A DNA stretch of 64,000 bases from Variovorax sp. TBS-050B (lineage in GTDB: Bacteria; Pseudomonadota; Gammaproteobacteria; Burkholderiales; Burkholderiaceae_C): positions 4,687,001-4,751,000 of the forward strand of contig NZ_JARXYR010000002.1 in NCBI RefSeq assembly GCF_029893635.1. The letters are read 5' to 3'. Position 1 is the stretch's first letter; the number at the start of each line of letters is the position of its first letter. Positions 18,990-28,288 of the stretch are shown here, piece after piece. The notes under the pieces are model-generated. The model worked only from the letters and a program-made list of their open reading frames with translations, was not told the DNA's origin and searched no databases. Made by a program: the position numbers and the translations under genes.

Positions 18990-20401
18990 TCAATCGCAGT
19001 TCTGGGCGATGTAGGCCTTGACGGCCTCGGCATCGGCCGGGAGCTTCACCACCCGCTTGGGCTGCGATTCGATGCCTTCGAACCGCTCCGGACGTGCGGG
19101 CTCGTGGCCCAGGGCCTCGACCAGCGTGGCGGCGAACTTGATCGGCAGCGCGGTCTCGAGCACCACCATCGGCACGCCCGGCGCGAGGTGTTCGCGCGCG
19201 GCCTTGAGGCCGTCGGCCGTGTGCGGATCGATCAGCGTGGCGAAGCGCTTGTCGGTGTCGCGGATCGTGGCAAGCCGGTCGGCATGCGTGCTGCGGCCGC
19301 TGCGGAAACCGAAGCGCTGCGCGGCCTCGGCGAAGAACGTCTCGGCGCCGAGGTCGAACCGGCCTTCGCGGCCCAGCTGGTCCACGAACAGCGCGCGCAG
19401 CCTGGCGGGGTCGCGGCCGACCAGGTCGAACACGAAGCGCTCGAAATTGCTGGCCTTGCTGATGTCCATCGACGGGCTGGAGGTCTCGTGCGTGTCGGCC
19501 GCGCCGCGCACGCGGTAGACGCCGGTTCGGAAGAACTCGTCGAGCACGTCGTTCTCGTTGGTGGCGACCACGAGCGTGTGGATCGGCAGGCCCATCATGC
19601 GCGCCACGTGGCCCGCGCAGACGTTACCGAAGTTGCCCGAGGGCACGGCGAAGCTGACCGGCTTGTCGTTGCCGGCCGTGGCCTGGAAGTAGCCGGCGAA
19701 GTAGTAGACGACCTGGGCCAGCAGCCGCGCCCAGTTGATCGAATTGACCGTGCCGATGCGGTACTTGCGTTTGAAGGCCAGGTCGTTGGACACGGCCTTG
19801 ACGATGTCCTGGCAGTCGTCGAACACGCCGGTGATCGCGATGTTGTGGATGTTCTCGTCCTGCAGGCTGAACATCTGCGCCTGCTGGAACGGGCTCATGC
19901 GGCCGTCGGGCGAGGTCATGAAGACGCGCACGCCCTTCTTGCCGCGCATCGCGTACTCGGCGGCGCTGCCGGTGTCGCCGCTGGTGGCGCCGAGGATGTT
20001 GAGCTCGGCACCGCGGCGGGCCAGTTCGTACTCGAACAGGTTGCCGAGCAGCTGCATCGCCATGTCCTTGAAGGCCAGCGTGGGGCCGTTCGACAGGGCT
20101 TCGAGGTACACGCCGTCCTCGAGCTCGCGCAGCGGCACGATCTCGTCGGAGCCGAAGACCTCGGCGGTATAGGTTTTCGCGCAGAGGGCCTTCAGGTCGG
20201 CCGGCGGAATGTCGTCGATGTAGAGCGAGAGGATCTCGAACGCGAGTTCGGCGTAAGGCAGCTCGCGCCACTTCGCGAGCGTGGCCCTGTCGACCTGCGG
20301 ATAGCGCTCGGGCAGGTAGAGCCCGCCGTCGGGCGCGAGGCCTTCCAGGAGAATTTCGCAGAAGCGCTTGCGGTCGGGATGGCCGCGGGTGCTCAGGTAG
20401 T

Positions 20402-20405
<4 letters not shown>
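18990..20405 (-). CDS. thrC: Threonine synthase
   Basis: 471 residues of the long (fungal/gamma-type) PLP-dependent threonine synthase, converting O-phosphohomoserine to threonine. It begins NYLSTRGHPDRKRFCEILLEGLAPDGGLY, has the PLP-lysine segment PTLAFKDMAMQLLG and GATSGDTGSAAEYA. The start is a GTG at 20405 whose last bases overlap the hom stop (GTGA), which settles the start and shows translational coupling with homoserine dehydrogenase, the enzyme two steps earlier in the pathway. Confidence 0.96.
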
Positions 20406-21724
<1,319 letters not shown>

Positions 21725-21772
21725 GAGGTTCGCGTTCAACAAAGCAATGGATTCGGATGGAATGGAAGGGCC

Positions 21773-23002
21773 TCAGCCTTTCCGGTTGCGCAGGCGGTAG
21801 GTCTCCAGGAACTTGGCGATCCGGTGGATCGCTTCGCGCAGGTCGTCCTCGTGCGGCAGGAACACGATGCGGAAGTGGTCCGGCGTGGCCCAGTTGAAGC
21901 CCGTGCCCTGCACCAGCATGACCTTGGTCTCGCGCAGCAGCTCGAGGAAGAACTGCCTGTCGTCCTCGATTGGATAGACCGCGGGATCGAGCTTGGGGAA
22001 CATGTAGAGCGCCGCGCTCGGCTTGACGCAGCTCACGCCGGGAATCGCGGTGATCAGCTCGTAGGCCAGGTCGCGCTGGCGGCGCAGCCGGCCGCCCTCA
22101 CCGACGAGGTCGTTGATGCTCTGGTAGCCGCCGAGCGCCGTCTGGATCGCCCATTGGCCCGGCACGTTGGCGCACAGGCGCATGTTCGAGAGCATGTTGA
22201 GGCCCTCGATGTAGTCGCGCGCGCGCTTCTTGTCGCCCGAAACCACCAGCCAGCCGGCGCGGTAGCCGCAGGAGCGGTAGCTCTTGGAGAGCGAGTTGAA
22301 GGTCAGCGTGAGCACGTCGGTCGAAAGGCTCGCGATCGCGGTGTGACGCACGTCGTCGTACAGCACCTTGTCGTAGACCTCGTCGGCGAAGATCACGAGG
22401 TCGTGCTCGCGCGCGATCGCGACGATGCTCTTGAGCAGTTCGTCGGAATAGAGCGCGCCGGTGGGGTTGTTCGGGTTGATGACCACGATGCCCTTGGTGC
22501 GGGGCGTGATCTTGGCGCGGATGTCGGCGAGATCGGGCATCCAGCCATTGGCCTCGTCGCAGAGGTAGTGCACCGGCGTGCCGCCCGAGAGGCTCGAGGC
22601 GGCGGTCCAGAGCGGATAGTCGGGCGCGGGCAGCAGCATCTCGTCGCCGTCGTTGAGCAGCGCGTTGGTGGCCATGGCGATCAGCTCGCTCGCGCCGTTG
22701 CCGAGGTAGATGTCGTCGAGGGTGACGCCCGCGATGCCCTGCTTCTGGGTCTCGTGCATCACGGCCTTGCGCGCGGCGAAGATGCCCTTGCTGTCCGAGT
22801 AGCCCGCGGAGGCCGGCAGATTGCGGATCATGTCCTGCTGGACCTCTTCCGGCGCGTCGAAGCCGAACACGGCGAGGTTGCCGATGTTGAGCTTGATGAT
22901 CTTCTGGCCCTCTTCCTCCATCTGCTTGGCCGCATCCATGATGGGCCCGCGGATGTCGTAGAGCACGTTGGCCAGCTTGGCCGATTTCTTGAACTGCTTC
23001 AA
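21773..23002 (-). CDS. alaA: Pyridoxal-phosphate aminotransferase, AlaA type
   Basis: 409 residues, class I/II fold. Signatures include NPNNPTGALYSDELL, the aspartate that holds the pyridine nitrogen in IFADEVYDKVLYD, and the PLP lysine in FNSLSKSYRSCGYRAGW. Close in wording to E. coli AlaA, which makes alanine from pyruvate and glutamate. It precedes hom-thrC on the same strand, an order common in Burkholderiales. Its start region faces the Mth938-like gene, with a shared promoter region of about 100 bp. Confidence 0.9.
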   Translation of the reverse strand: MKQFKKSAKLANVLYDIRGPIMDAAKQMEEEGQKIIKLNIGNLAVFGFDAPEEVQQDMIRNLPASAGYSDSKGIFAARKAVMHETQKQGIAGVTLDDIYLGNGASELIAMATNALLNDGDEMLLPAPDYPLWTAASSLSGGTPVHYLCDEANGWMPDLADIRAKITPRTKGIVVINPNNPTGALYSDELLKSIVAIAREHDLVIFADEVYDKVLYDDVRHTAIASLSTDVLTLTFNSLSKSYRSCGYRAGWLVVSGDKKRARDYIEGLNMLSNMRLCANVPGQWAIQTALGGYQSINDLVGEGGRLRRQRDLAYELITAIPGVSCVKPSAALYMFPKLDPAVYPIEDDRQFFLELLRETKVMLVQGTGFNWATPDHFRIVFLPHEDDLREAIHRIAKFLETYRLRNRKG

Positions 23003-23072
23003 AGGGCCCTCCCGGGCGCGGGTTACTCGATGTCGAAAGGCCCTCGAAGGCCTCGTGTCACTGGGGAAAACC

Positions 23073-23078
23073 TATAAT
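23073..23078 (+). promoter_or_regulatory. -10 element (TATAAT) for the Mth938-like gene
   Basis: A perfect TATAAT in ACCTATAATTTGACC, 25 bp before the start codon at 23103. The -35 is weak (GTGTCA, about 15 bp upstream). The position gives a very short leader. Confidence 0.5.
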
Positions 23079-23102
23079 TTGACCACAGTTCCCAGCGCCC
23101 CG

Positions 23103-23486
23103 ATGAAGCTCCAGCCCGACAAATCCGACGCCCAGTCCCTCACCGCGCACGGCCCCGGCTGGGTCGCGATCAACAACGAAAAGGTCGAGGGCAGCGTGGT
23201 GGTCGGCTCGCGCGGCGAGCGCTTCGAATGGAACTGCAGCCGTTTCGACGAGATCGGCCCCGAACATTTCGCGCAGCTCGCGGCGCTCGGCGCCGAACTG
23301 ATCATCTTCGGCAGCGGCTCCCGCATCCGGTTCCCGCAGCCCGCCTGGCTCCAGCCGCTGATGGCGCGGCGCACCGGCGTCGAGACCATGGACACCCCGG
23401 CGGCCTGCCGGACCTACAACATCCTGGCCGGCGAGGGCCGCCACGTGGTGGCCGCCCTCCTGGTCGAGCCGCCAGCCGGTGGCTGA
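23103..23486 (+). CDS. Mth938-like domain protein
   Basis: 127 residues of the small Mth938/NDUFAF3-like fold: HGPGWVAINNEKVEGSVVVG, LIIFGSGSRIRFPQP and GVETMDTPAACRTYNILAGEGR are the family landmarks. Bacterial members are uncharacterised, although the eukaryotic relative NDUFAF3 helps assemble respiratory complex I. The ATG is placed right after a TATAAT promoter and gives the normal family length. It precedes the peroxiredoxin gene by 129 bp on the same strand. Confidence 0.88.
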   Translation: MKLQPDKSDAQSLTAHGPGWVAINNEKVEGSVVVGSRGERFEWNCSRFDEIGPEHFAQLAALGAELIIFGSGSRIRFPQPAWLQPLMARRTGVETMDTPAACRTYNILAGEGRHVVAALLVEPPAGG

Positions 23487-23615
23487 GGGCATTTCGAGGT
23501 AAAATACCGGGTTGCGAACAGGCCTGCTGCCCTCAGTTAGCAACGACCAATACTCCCTGTGCCGAGTGGCGTCCTCGCGCTCGACCCACGGAAACCAACG
23601 GAGAAAACAAGTTTC

Positions 23616-24092
23616 ATGGCGATCGTTGTCAACAAACCCATTCCTGAATTCGACGCCAACGCCACGGGCGGCCTGAAAGTCTCGAATACCTCGCATCTCG
23701 GCCAAGTGCTGGTCATGTATTTTTACCCGAAAGATAACACTCCGGGTTGCACGACCGAAGCCATGCAGTTCCGCGACCGCTACAAGGACTTCGAGAAAGC
23801 CGGCGCCACGGTGTTCGGCGTGTCCCGCGACAACATGAAGTCGCACGACGAGTTCAAGGCCAAGCTCGAGCTGCCCTTCGAACTCATCGCCGACACCGAA
23901 GAAAAGATGTGCCACATGTTCGGCGTGGTCAAGAACAAGATCATGTACGGCAAGAAGGTCAAGGGCATCGAGCGCAGCACCTTCCTGATCGGCGCCGACG
24001 GCATCCTCAAGGCCGAATGGCGCGGGCTGAAGGTGCCCGGCCACGTCGACGACGTGCTCAAGGCCGTCAAGGCGCTCAAGAAAGCCGCCTGA
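23616..24092 (+). CDS. bcp: Peroxiredoxin, BCP/PrxQ type
   Basis: 158 residues. Thiol peroxidase that reduces hydroperoxides. The peroxidatic Cys45 is in YPKDNTPGCTTEA. The usual PrxQ resolving cysteine five residues on is replaced by Met, and the only other cysteine is Cys99 in EEKMCHMFGV, matching the alternative placement seen in some PrxQ enzymes where the disulfide joins more distant cysteines. It is followed by a terminator hairpin at 24237. Confidence 0.92.
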   Translation: MAIVVNKPIPEFDANATGGLKVSNTSHLGQVLVMYFYPKDNTPGCTTEAMQFRDRYKDFEKAGATVFGVSRDNMKSHDEFKAKLELPFELIADTEEKMCHMFGVVKNKIMYGKKVKGIERSTFLIGADGILKAEWRGLKVPGHVDDVLKAVKALKKAA

Positions 24093-24236
24093 GCGTTACA
24101 AGTCGCGCGCCCTGTGCGCTTTCGAAGCATCCCGTGGGGAATGCCCAACGGGTTTGCAAACAGCGCGGAGCGCGACACCTGCGGTGTGCATAATGGCCTC
24201 ATGCCGTTGAGCTCCACGACCGCATCCCCCGAACAA

Positions 24237-24268
24237 AGCCGCCTGGGTCTTCAGGCGGCTTTTTCGTT
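24237..24268 (+). terminator. Rho-independent terminator or attenuator before phoH
   Basis: AGCCGCCTG (24237-24245) pairs with CAGGCGGCT (24252-24260) and is followed by TTTTTCGTTTT. It ends the peroxiredoxin transcript but lies only 35 bp ahead of the phoH start and after a -10-like TGCATAAT (24187-24194), so it may also lie within the phoH leader. Confidence 0.8.
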
Positions 24269-24302
24269 TTCCGGTTTCCACTTCCTGCGAGCGACCTGAC
24301 AC

Positions 24303-26087
24303 ATGCCATTGCCTCCCGCCCCCACGAAACGCGCTGCATTGCTCTCGCCGGACGCGCACGACGCACCCGCACGCTCCTCGCACCGGGGATCGCGCCGCTC
24401 GGGCGATTCGCGCGGCGACGCGGCCGCGTCGAGCGCCAGCCAGCCGCTGGAACTCTTCGACCGCCAGGCCGCCGAAACCGTCGGCGGCAGCGCCGACAAC
24501 GCGCCGCCGGTCCGCGGCCGGTCGAAGAACGCCCCCGCGCGCGACCAGCGCCAGCAACCCGCGGCGCGCCGCGAGCCCGAATCGGCGCCCCCGGCGGCCG
24601 CCGTGCCCGCGCCTTCGCCCGCCCCCGCGCCGCAGCTCCAGGCCCCGGCGCGCCCGAAGCGCAGCAAATCCAGCGGCCCGGCGAAGCTGTTCGTGCTCGA
24701 CACCAACGTGCTGCTGCACGATCCGATGTGCCTGTTCCGCTTCGAGGAGCACGACATCTTCCTGCCGATGATCGTGCTCGAGGAGCTCGACGGCCACAAG
24801 AAGGGCACGACCGAAGTCGCGCGCAACGGCCGGCAGACCAGCCGCACGCTCGACGCGCTGGCTGCCGCGCAGGACGCCGACATCGACAAGGGCCTGAAGC
24901 TCGACACCACCGGCCACCGCGAGGCCGGCGGGCGCCTGTTCTTCCAGACCGCGCCGCTCGACTACGCGCTGCCGATCAGCCTGCCGCAGGGCAAGGCCGA
25001 CAACCAGATCCTCGGCGTGGTGCACGCGCTGCGCGACGCGTACGCGAAGGACCAGCCCGGCCGTCCGAAGCGCGAGGTGGTGCTGGTGTCGAAGGACATC
25101 AACATGCGCGTCAAGGCGCGCGCGCTCGGCCTCGATGCGGACGACTACCAGAACGACAAGACGCTCGAGGACGGCGACCTGCTCTATTCGGGCTCGCTCG
25201 CGCTGCCGCCCGACTTCTGGACGCGTCAGAGCAAGACCGTCGAGAGCTGGCAGAGCGGCAGCAACACCTTCTACCGCGTGAGCGGACCGCTGGTGCCCAA
25301 CCTCTACATCAACCAGTTCGTCTACTTCGAGGCGCCCGGCGAGCCGAGCATGTATGCGCGCGTCACCGAGATCCGCGACAAGACGGCCGTGTTCAAGACG
25401 CTCAGGGACTTCAGCTCGGGCAAGAACGCGGTCTGGGGCGTGAACACGCGCAATCGCGAGCAGAACTTCGCGATGAACCTGCTGATGGACCCCGAGATCG
25501 ACTTCGTCACGCTCACCGGCACGGCCGGCACCGGCAAGACGCTGATGGCGCTGGCCTCGGGCCTCACGCAGGTGCTCGACGACCGCCGCTACACCGAGAT
25601 CATCATGACGCGTGCCACCGTGAGCGTGGGCGAGGACATCGGCTTTCTGCCGGGCACCGAGGAAGAGAAGATGGGCCCCTGGATGGGCGCGCTCGACGAC
25701 AACCTCGAGTTCCTTGCCAAGGGCGACGGCGGCGGCGCGGGCGAATGGGGCCGCGCGGCCACCAACGAGCTGATCCGCAGCCGCATCAAGATCAAGAGCA
25801 TGAACTTCATGCGCGGACGCACCTTCCTCAACAAGTACGTGATCATCGACGAGGCGCAGAACCTCACGCCCAAGCAGATGAAGACGCTGGTCACGCGCGC
25901 GGGTCCGGGCACCAAGATCGTCTGCATGGGCAACCTGGCCCAGATCGACACGCCCTACCTCACCGAAGGCTCCTCGGGCCTGACCTTCGCGGTCGACAAG
26001 TTCAAGGGCTGGCCGCACAGCGGGCACATCACGCTCGCGCGTGGCGAGCGCTCGCGGCTCGCCGACTTCGCCAGCGACGTGCTCTGA
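24303..26087 (+). CDS. phoH: PIN-PhoH family ATPase/ribonuclease
   Basis: 594 residues. After a long low-complexity Ala/Pro-rich region (1-125) comes a PIN ribonuclease domain (about 128-265: FVLDTNVLLHDP with the first acidic residue, LEELDGHKKG, VSKDINMRVKA) and a C-terminal PhoH helicase-like ATPase with Walker A GTAGTGKT and VIIDEAQNLTP. In Mycobacterium the PhoH2 relative unwinds and cuts RNA; here the function is inferred. The N-terminal 125 residues are unusual in composition and may be disordered. Confidence 0.92.
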   Translation: MPLPPAPTKRAALLSPDAHDAPARSSHRGSRRSGDSRGDAAASSASQPLELFDRQAAETVGGSADNAPPVRGRSKNAPARDQRQQPAARREPESAPPAAAVPAPSPAPAPQLQAPARPKRSKSSGPAKLFVLDTNVLLHDPMCLFRFEEHDIFLPMIVLEELDGHKKGTTEVARNGRQTSRTLDALAAAQDADIDKGLKLDTTGHREAGGRLFFQTAPLDYALPISLPQGKADNQILGVVHALRDAYAKDQPGRPKREVVLVSKDINMRVKARALGLDADDYQNDKTLEDGDLLYSGSLALPPDFWTRQSKTVESWQSGSNTFYRVSGPLVPNLYINQFVYFEAPGEPSMYARVTEIRDKTAVFKTLRDFSSGKNAVWGVNTRNREQNFAMNLLMDPEIDFVTLTGTAGTGKTLMALASGLTQVLDDRRYTEIIMTRATVSVGEDIGFLPGTEEEKMGPWMGALDDNLEFLAKGDGGGAGEWGRAATNELIRSRIKIKSMNFMRGRTFLNKYVIIDEAQNLTPKQMKTLVTRAGPGTKIVCMGNLAQIDTPYLTEGSSGLTFAVDKFKGWPHSGHITLARGERSRLADFASDVL

Positions 26088-26110
26088 GCCTCCCTCGCCT
26101 TCGGGCCCAG

Positions 26111-26150
26111 GGCCCGCGATGCGCGCAACGCATCGCGGGCCTTTCATTTT
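26111..26150 (+). terminator. Rho-independent terminator after phoH
   Basis: A 13-bp perfect stem, GGCCCGCGATGCG (26111-26123) with CGCATCGCGGGCC (26129-26141), 5-base loop, then TTTCATTTT. Confidence 0.88.
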
Positions 26151-26165
26151 GCGACGCTGGCGGCA

Positions 26166-26193
26166 GGCTCCTGACAAGACGTTGTCAGGAGCC
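26166..26193. promoter_or_regulatory. 12-bp perfect dyad, candidate YafY operator
   Basis: GGCTCCTGACAA (26166-26177) and TTGTCAGGAGCC (26182-26193) are exact inverted repeats around GACG. It lies 50 bp before a four-gene run that ends in a YafY-type WYL regulator, and it has no T-run, so an operator fits better than a terminator. The TGACA/TGTCA core is what I would expect for this regulator class; that is an inference. Confidence 0.6.
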
Positions 26194-26242
26194 GCGCCGC
26201 ACCATCGGGGCTCCTTCAACCACAGACGAAAGAGAGTCCTTC

Positions 26243-26614
26243 ATGCAGAACGCCATCACCTGGTTCGAGATCCCCGTCGCCAACCTCGATCGCGCGCAGC
26301 GCTTCTACGAAACCGTCCTCGGCCGCGCGCTGCGCCGCGAGGATTTCGGCGGCGAGCCGCTGGCCGTCTTCCCCTACGAGCAGCCGGCACCCGGCGGCTG
26401 CCTGCAGCCGGGCGCGCAGGCGAGCGCGGCGCCCGGCACCGGCATCCGGATCTACCTCGACTGCGGCCCGAGCATCGATGCGGTGCTCGGCCGCATCGAG
26501 GCCGCGGGCGGACAGCTGACCGTGCCCAAGACCGAGCTGCCCAAGGGCCTCGGCTTCATCGCCCATCTGCGCGACACCGAGGGCAACGAGGTCGGCCTGC
26601 ACGCCCTCGCCTGA
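26243..26614 (+). CDS. VOC superfamily protein (glyoxalase/bleomycin-resistance-like)
   Basis: 123 residues with the paired beta-alpha-beta-beta-beta modules: FEIPVANLDRAQRFYETVLG in the first half and GFIAHLRDTEGNEVGLHA in the second, the latter holding a metal-ligand-type Glu. Substrate unknown. First gene of a run with EVE, GyrI-like and YafY genes, preceded by the 26166-26193 dyad. The ATG at 26243 comes 50 bp after that dyad. Confidence 0.9.
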   Translation: MQNAITWFEIPVANLDRAQRFYETVLGRALRREDFGGEPLAVFPYEQPAPGGCLQPGAQASAAPGTGIRIYLDCGPSIDAVLGRIEAAGGQLTVPKTELPKGLGFIAHLRDTEGNEVGLHALA

Positions 26615-26620
26615 ACCGCC

Positions 26621-27070
26621 ATGCCACAGCGCAACTGGATCGCCGTGGCCAGTGCCGAGCATGCGCGGCGCGGCCGCGACCATCGGCCGTTCGGCTTCAT
26701 GCAGGTCGGCCATGGCAAGCTCGGACCGCTCAAGCGCGTCGCGCCGGGGGACCGCGTCGTCTACTATGCGCCGGCCACGATCTTCGGCGGCACCGACAGG
26801 CTGCAGAGCTTCGTCGCCATCGGCATCGTGCGGTCGGGCGTTCCTTACGAGTTCGACATGGGCAACGGCTTCGTTCCCTGGCGGCGCGACGTGGCGTACC
26901 TGCCCGCGCACGAAGCACCGATCGCGCCGTTGCTCGAGCATCTCGCCTTTGTCGAGAATCCGAAGCAATGGGGCTACAAGTTCCGGTTCGGGATGTTCGA
27001 CATCGGCGACGACGACATGCAACTGATTGCCCAGGCCATGAAGGCCGATCTCAAGACACTCGCCCTTTGA
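26621..27070 (+). CDS. EVE domain protein
   Basis: 149 residues with the EVE/PUA-like pattern [44 protein letters not shown] and [17 protein letters not shown] domains recognise modified bases in RNA or DNA; bacterial stand-alone members are linked by context to RNA modification or defence, but nothing of that kind is next door here. It begins 6 bp after the VOC gene and precedes the GyrI-like gene by 8 bp, so all are one operon. Confidence 0.85.
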   Translation: MPQRNWIAVASAEHARRGRDHRPFGFMQVGHGKLGPLKRVAPGDRVVYYAPATIFGGTDRLQSFVAIGIVRSGVPYEFDMGNGFVPWRRDVAYLPAHEAPIAPLLEHLAFVENPKQWGYKFRFGMFDIGDDDMQLIAQAMKADLKTLAL

Positions 27071-27078
27071 AGAGAACC

Positions 27079-27528
27079 ATGGAACCCGTTCGACGCCACC
27101 AGCAAGCCTTCCACGTCGCCGGCCTCGCGGTCCGCACCACCAACCGCGACGAGCGCGACCCCGCGACCAGCCGCCTTCCCAAGCTCTGGGGCCGCTTCTT
27201 CGACGAGGAGGTCTATGCGTCGACGCCGCACCGCAACGGCGACAAGCGCCTCTTCGGCGTCTATTCGGGCTACGAGTCCGACGTCCACGGCGCCTTCGAC
27301 GTGACGGCCGGTGTGGCCGTGTCCGAAGGCGCCGGCTGCCTGACCGTCGAAGCCGGCGACTACCTCGTGTTCACCGCGCGCGGCGCCATGCCGCAGCTGG
27401 TCACCGGCACCTGGCAGCGCATCTGGGACTACTTCGAGGCCCATCCCGAGCTCACGCGCCGCTACAGGACGGACTTCGAAGCCTACGACGGGCCCGACGC
27501 AGTGGCCATCCACGTCGGCGTGTCATGA
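27079..27528 (+). CDS. GyrI-like / effector-binding domain protein
   Basis: 149 residues resembling the small-molecule-binding domain found at the end of AraC/Rob-type regulators and in GyrI: FHVAGLAVRTTNRDE, PKLWGRFFDEEV, LFGVYSGYESDVHGAFDVTAGV, and VFTARGAMPQLVTGTWQRIWDYF. It has no DNA-binding domain of its own. Such stand-alone forms are thought to bind or hydrolyse cyclopropyl and other small compounds, not shown here. It sits between the EVE gene and the YafY regulator in one operon. Confidence 0.85.
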   Translation: MEPVRRHQQAFHVAGLAVRTTNRDERDPATSRLPKLWGRFFDEEVYASTPHRNGDKRLFGVYSGYESDVHGAFDVTAGVAVSEGAGCLTVEAGDYLVFTARGAMPQLVTGTWQRIWDYFEAHPELTRRYRTDFEAYDGPDAVAIHVGVS

Positions 27529-27559
27529 ACCCACGCCGCCTTCCACGCCGCAGCCGCTG

Positions 27560-28288
27560 ATGCGCCGCGCCGACCGCCTGTTCCAGCTCGTCCAGCTCAT
27601 CCGCGGACGCCGGCTCACCACGGCCGCGTTCCTCGCCCAGCGGCTGGAGGTGTCGGAGCGCACCGTCTACCGCGACGTGGCCGACCTGCAGCACCAGGGC
27701 GTGCCGATCGAGGGCGAGGCCGGCGTGGGCTACAGGCTGGGCGCGGGCTTCGAGCTGCCGCCGCTGATGTTCACCCAGGAGGAAGCCGCGGCCCTGGTCG
27801 CGGCGGCGCGGCTCGCGCAGAGCTGGGTCGATCCGGCGCTGGCGCGGAACATCGAGACCGGGCTCGGCAAGATCCTCTCGGTGCTGCCGCCCGCGGCGCG
27901 CGTCGGTGCGGAGGCGCTGGCGCTCTATGCGCCGGCGCTCGGCCTCGACGAGCTCATGCGCACGCGCCTGCAGATACTGCGCGAGGCGGTGCAGGCGCGG
28001 CAGAAGCTGCGTCTGCACTACCACGACGTGTCGGGCGATGCGAGCGAGCGCATCGTGCGCCCGCTCGGCTGCTTCTACTGGGGCAAGGTCTGGACGCTCT
28101 CGACCTGGTGCGAGCTGCGCGGCGACTTCCGGGGCTTCCGGCTCGACCGCATGGACGCCGTCGAACGGCTGCCCGAGCGCTTTCGCGACGAGCCGGGCAA
28201 GACGCTGGCCGACATGCTGCGCCAGCTCAAGGCGCAGCACGCGGCCGAAGGCCTGCCCCCGCTTCAGAAATCGTCGCTGCCGCCGTAG
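27560..28288 (+). CDS. YafY family transcriptional regulator (HTH plus WYL)
   Basis: 242 residues. N-terminal winged HTH (RLTTAAFLAQRLEVSERTVYRDVADLQ, about 18-45) followed by a WYL domain (about 140-215: RLHYHDVSGDASERIVRPLGCFYWGKVWTLSTW). WYL domains sense ligands or nucleic acids. Last gene of the VOC/EVE/GyrI-like run, probably controlling it through the upstream dyad. Its final 25 bp overlap the 3-prime end of dnaB, tail to tail. Confidence 0.9.
   Translation: MRRADRLFQLVQLIRGRRLTTAAFLAQRLEVSERTVYRDVADLQHQGVPIEGEAGVGYRLGAGFELPPLMFTQEEAAALVAAARLAQSWVDPALARNIETGLGKILSVLPPAARVGAEALALYAPALGLDELMRTRLQILREAVQARQKLRLHYHDVSGDASERIVRPLGCFYWGKVWTLSTWCELRGDFRGFRLDRMDAVERLPERFRDEPGKTLADMLRQLKAQHAAEGLPPLQKSSLPP

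Noticed and set aside
26621..27070. EVE protein as part of a defence island
   Set aside because: No restriction, toxin, helicase or CRISPR-type genes flank it; the neighbours are VOC, GyrI-like and YafY genes.
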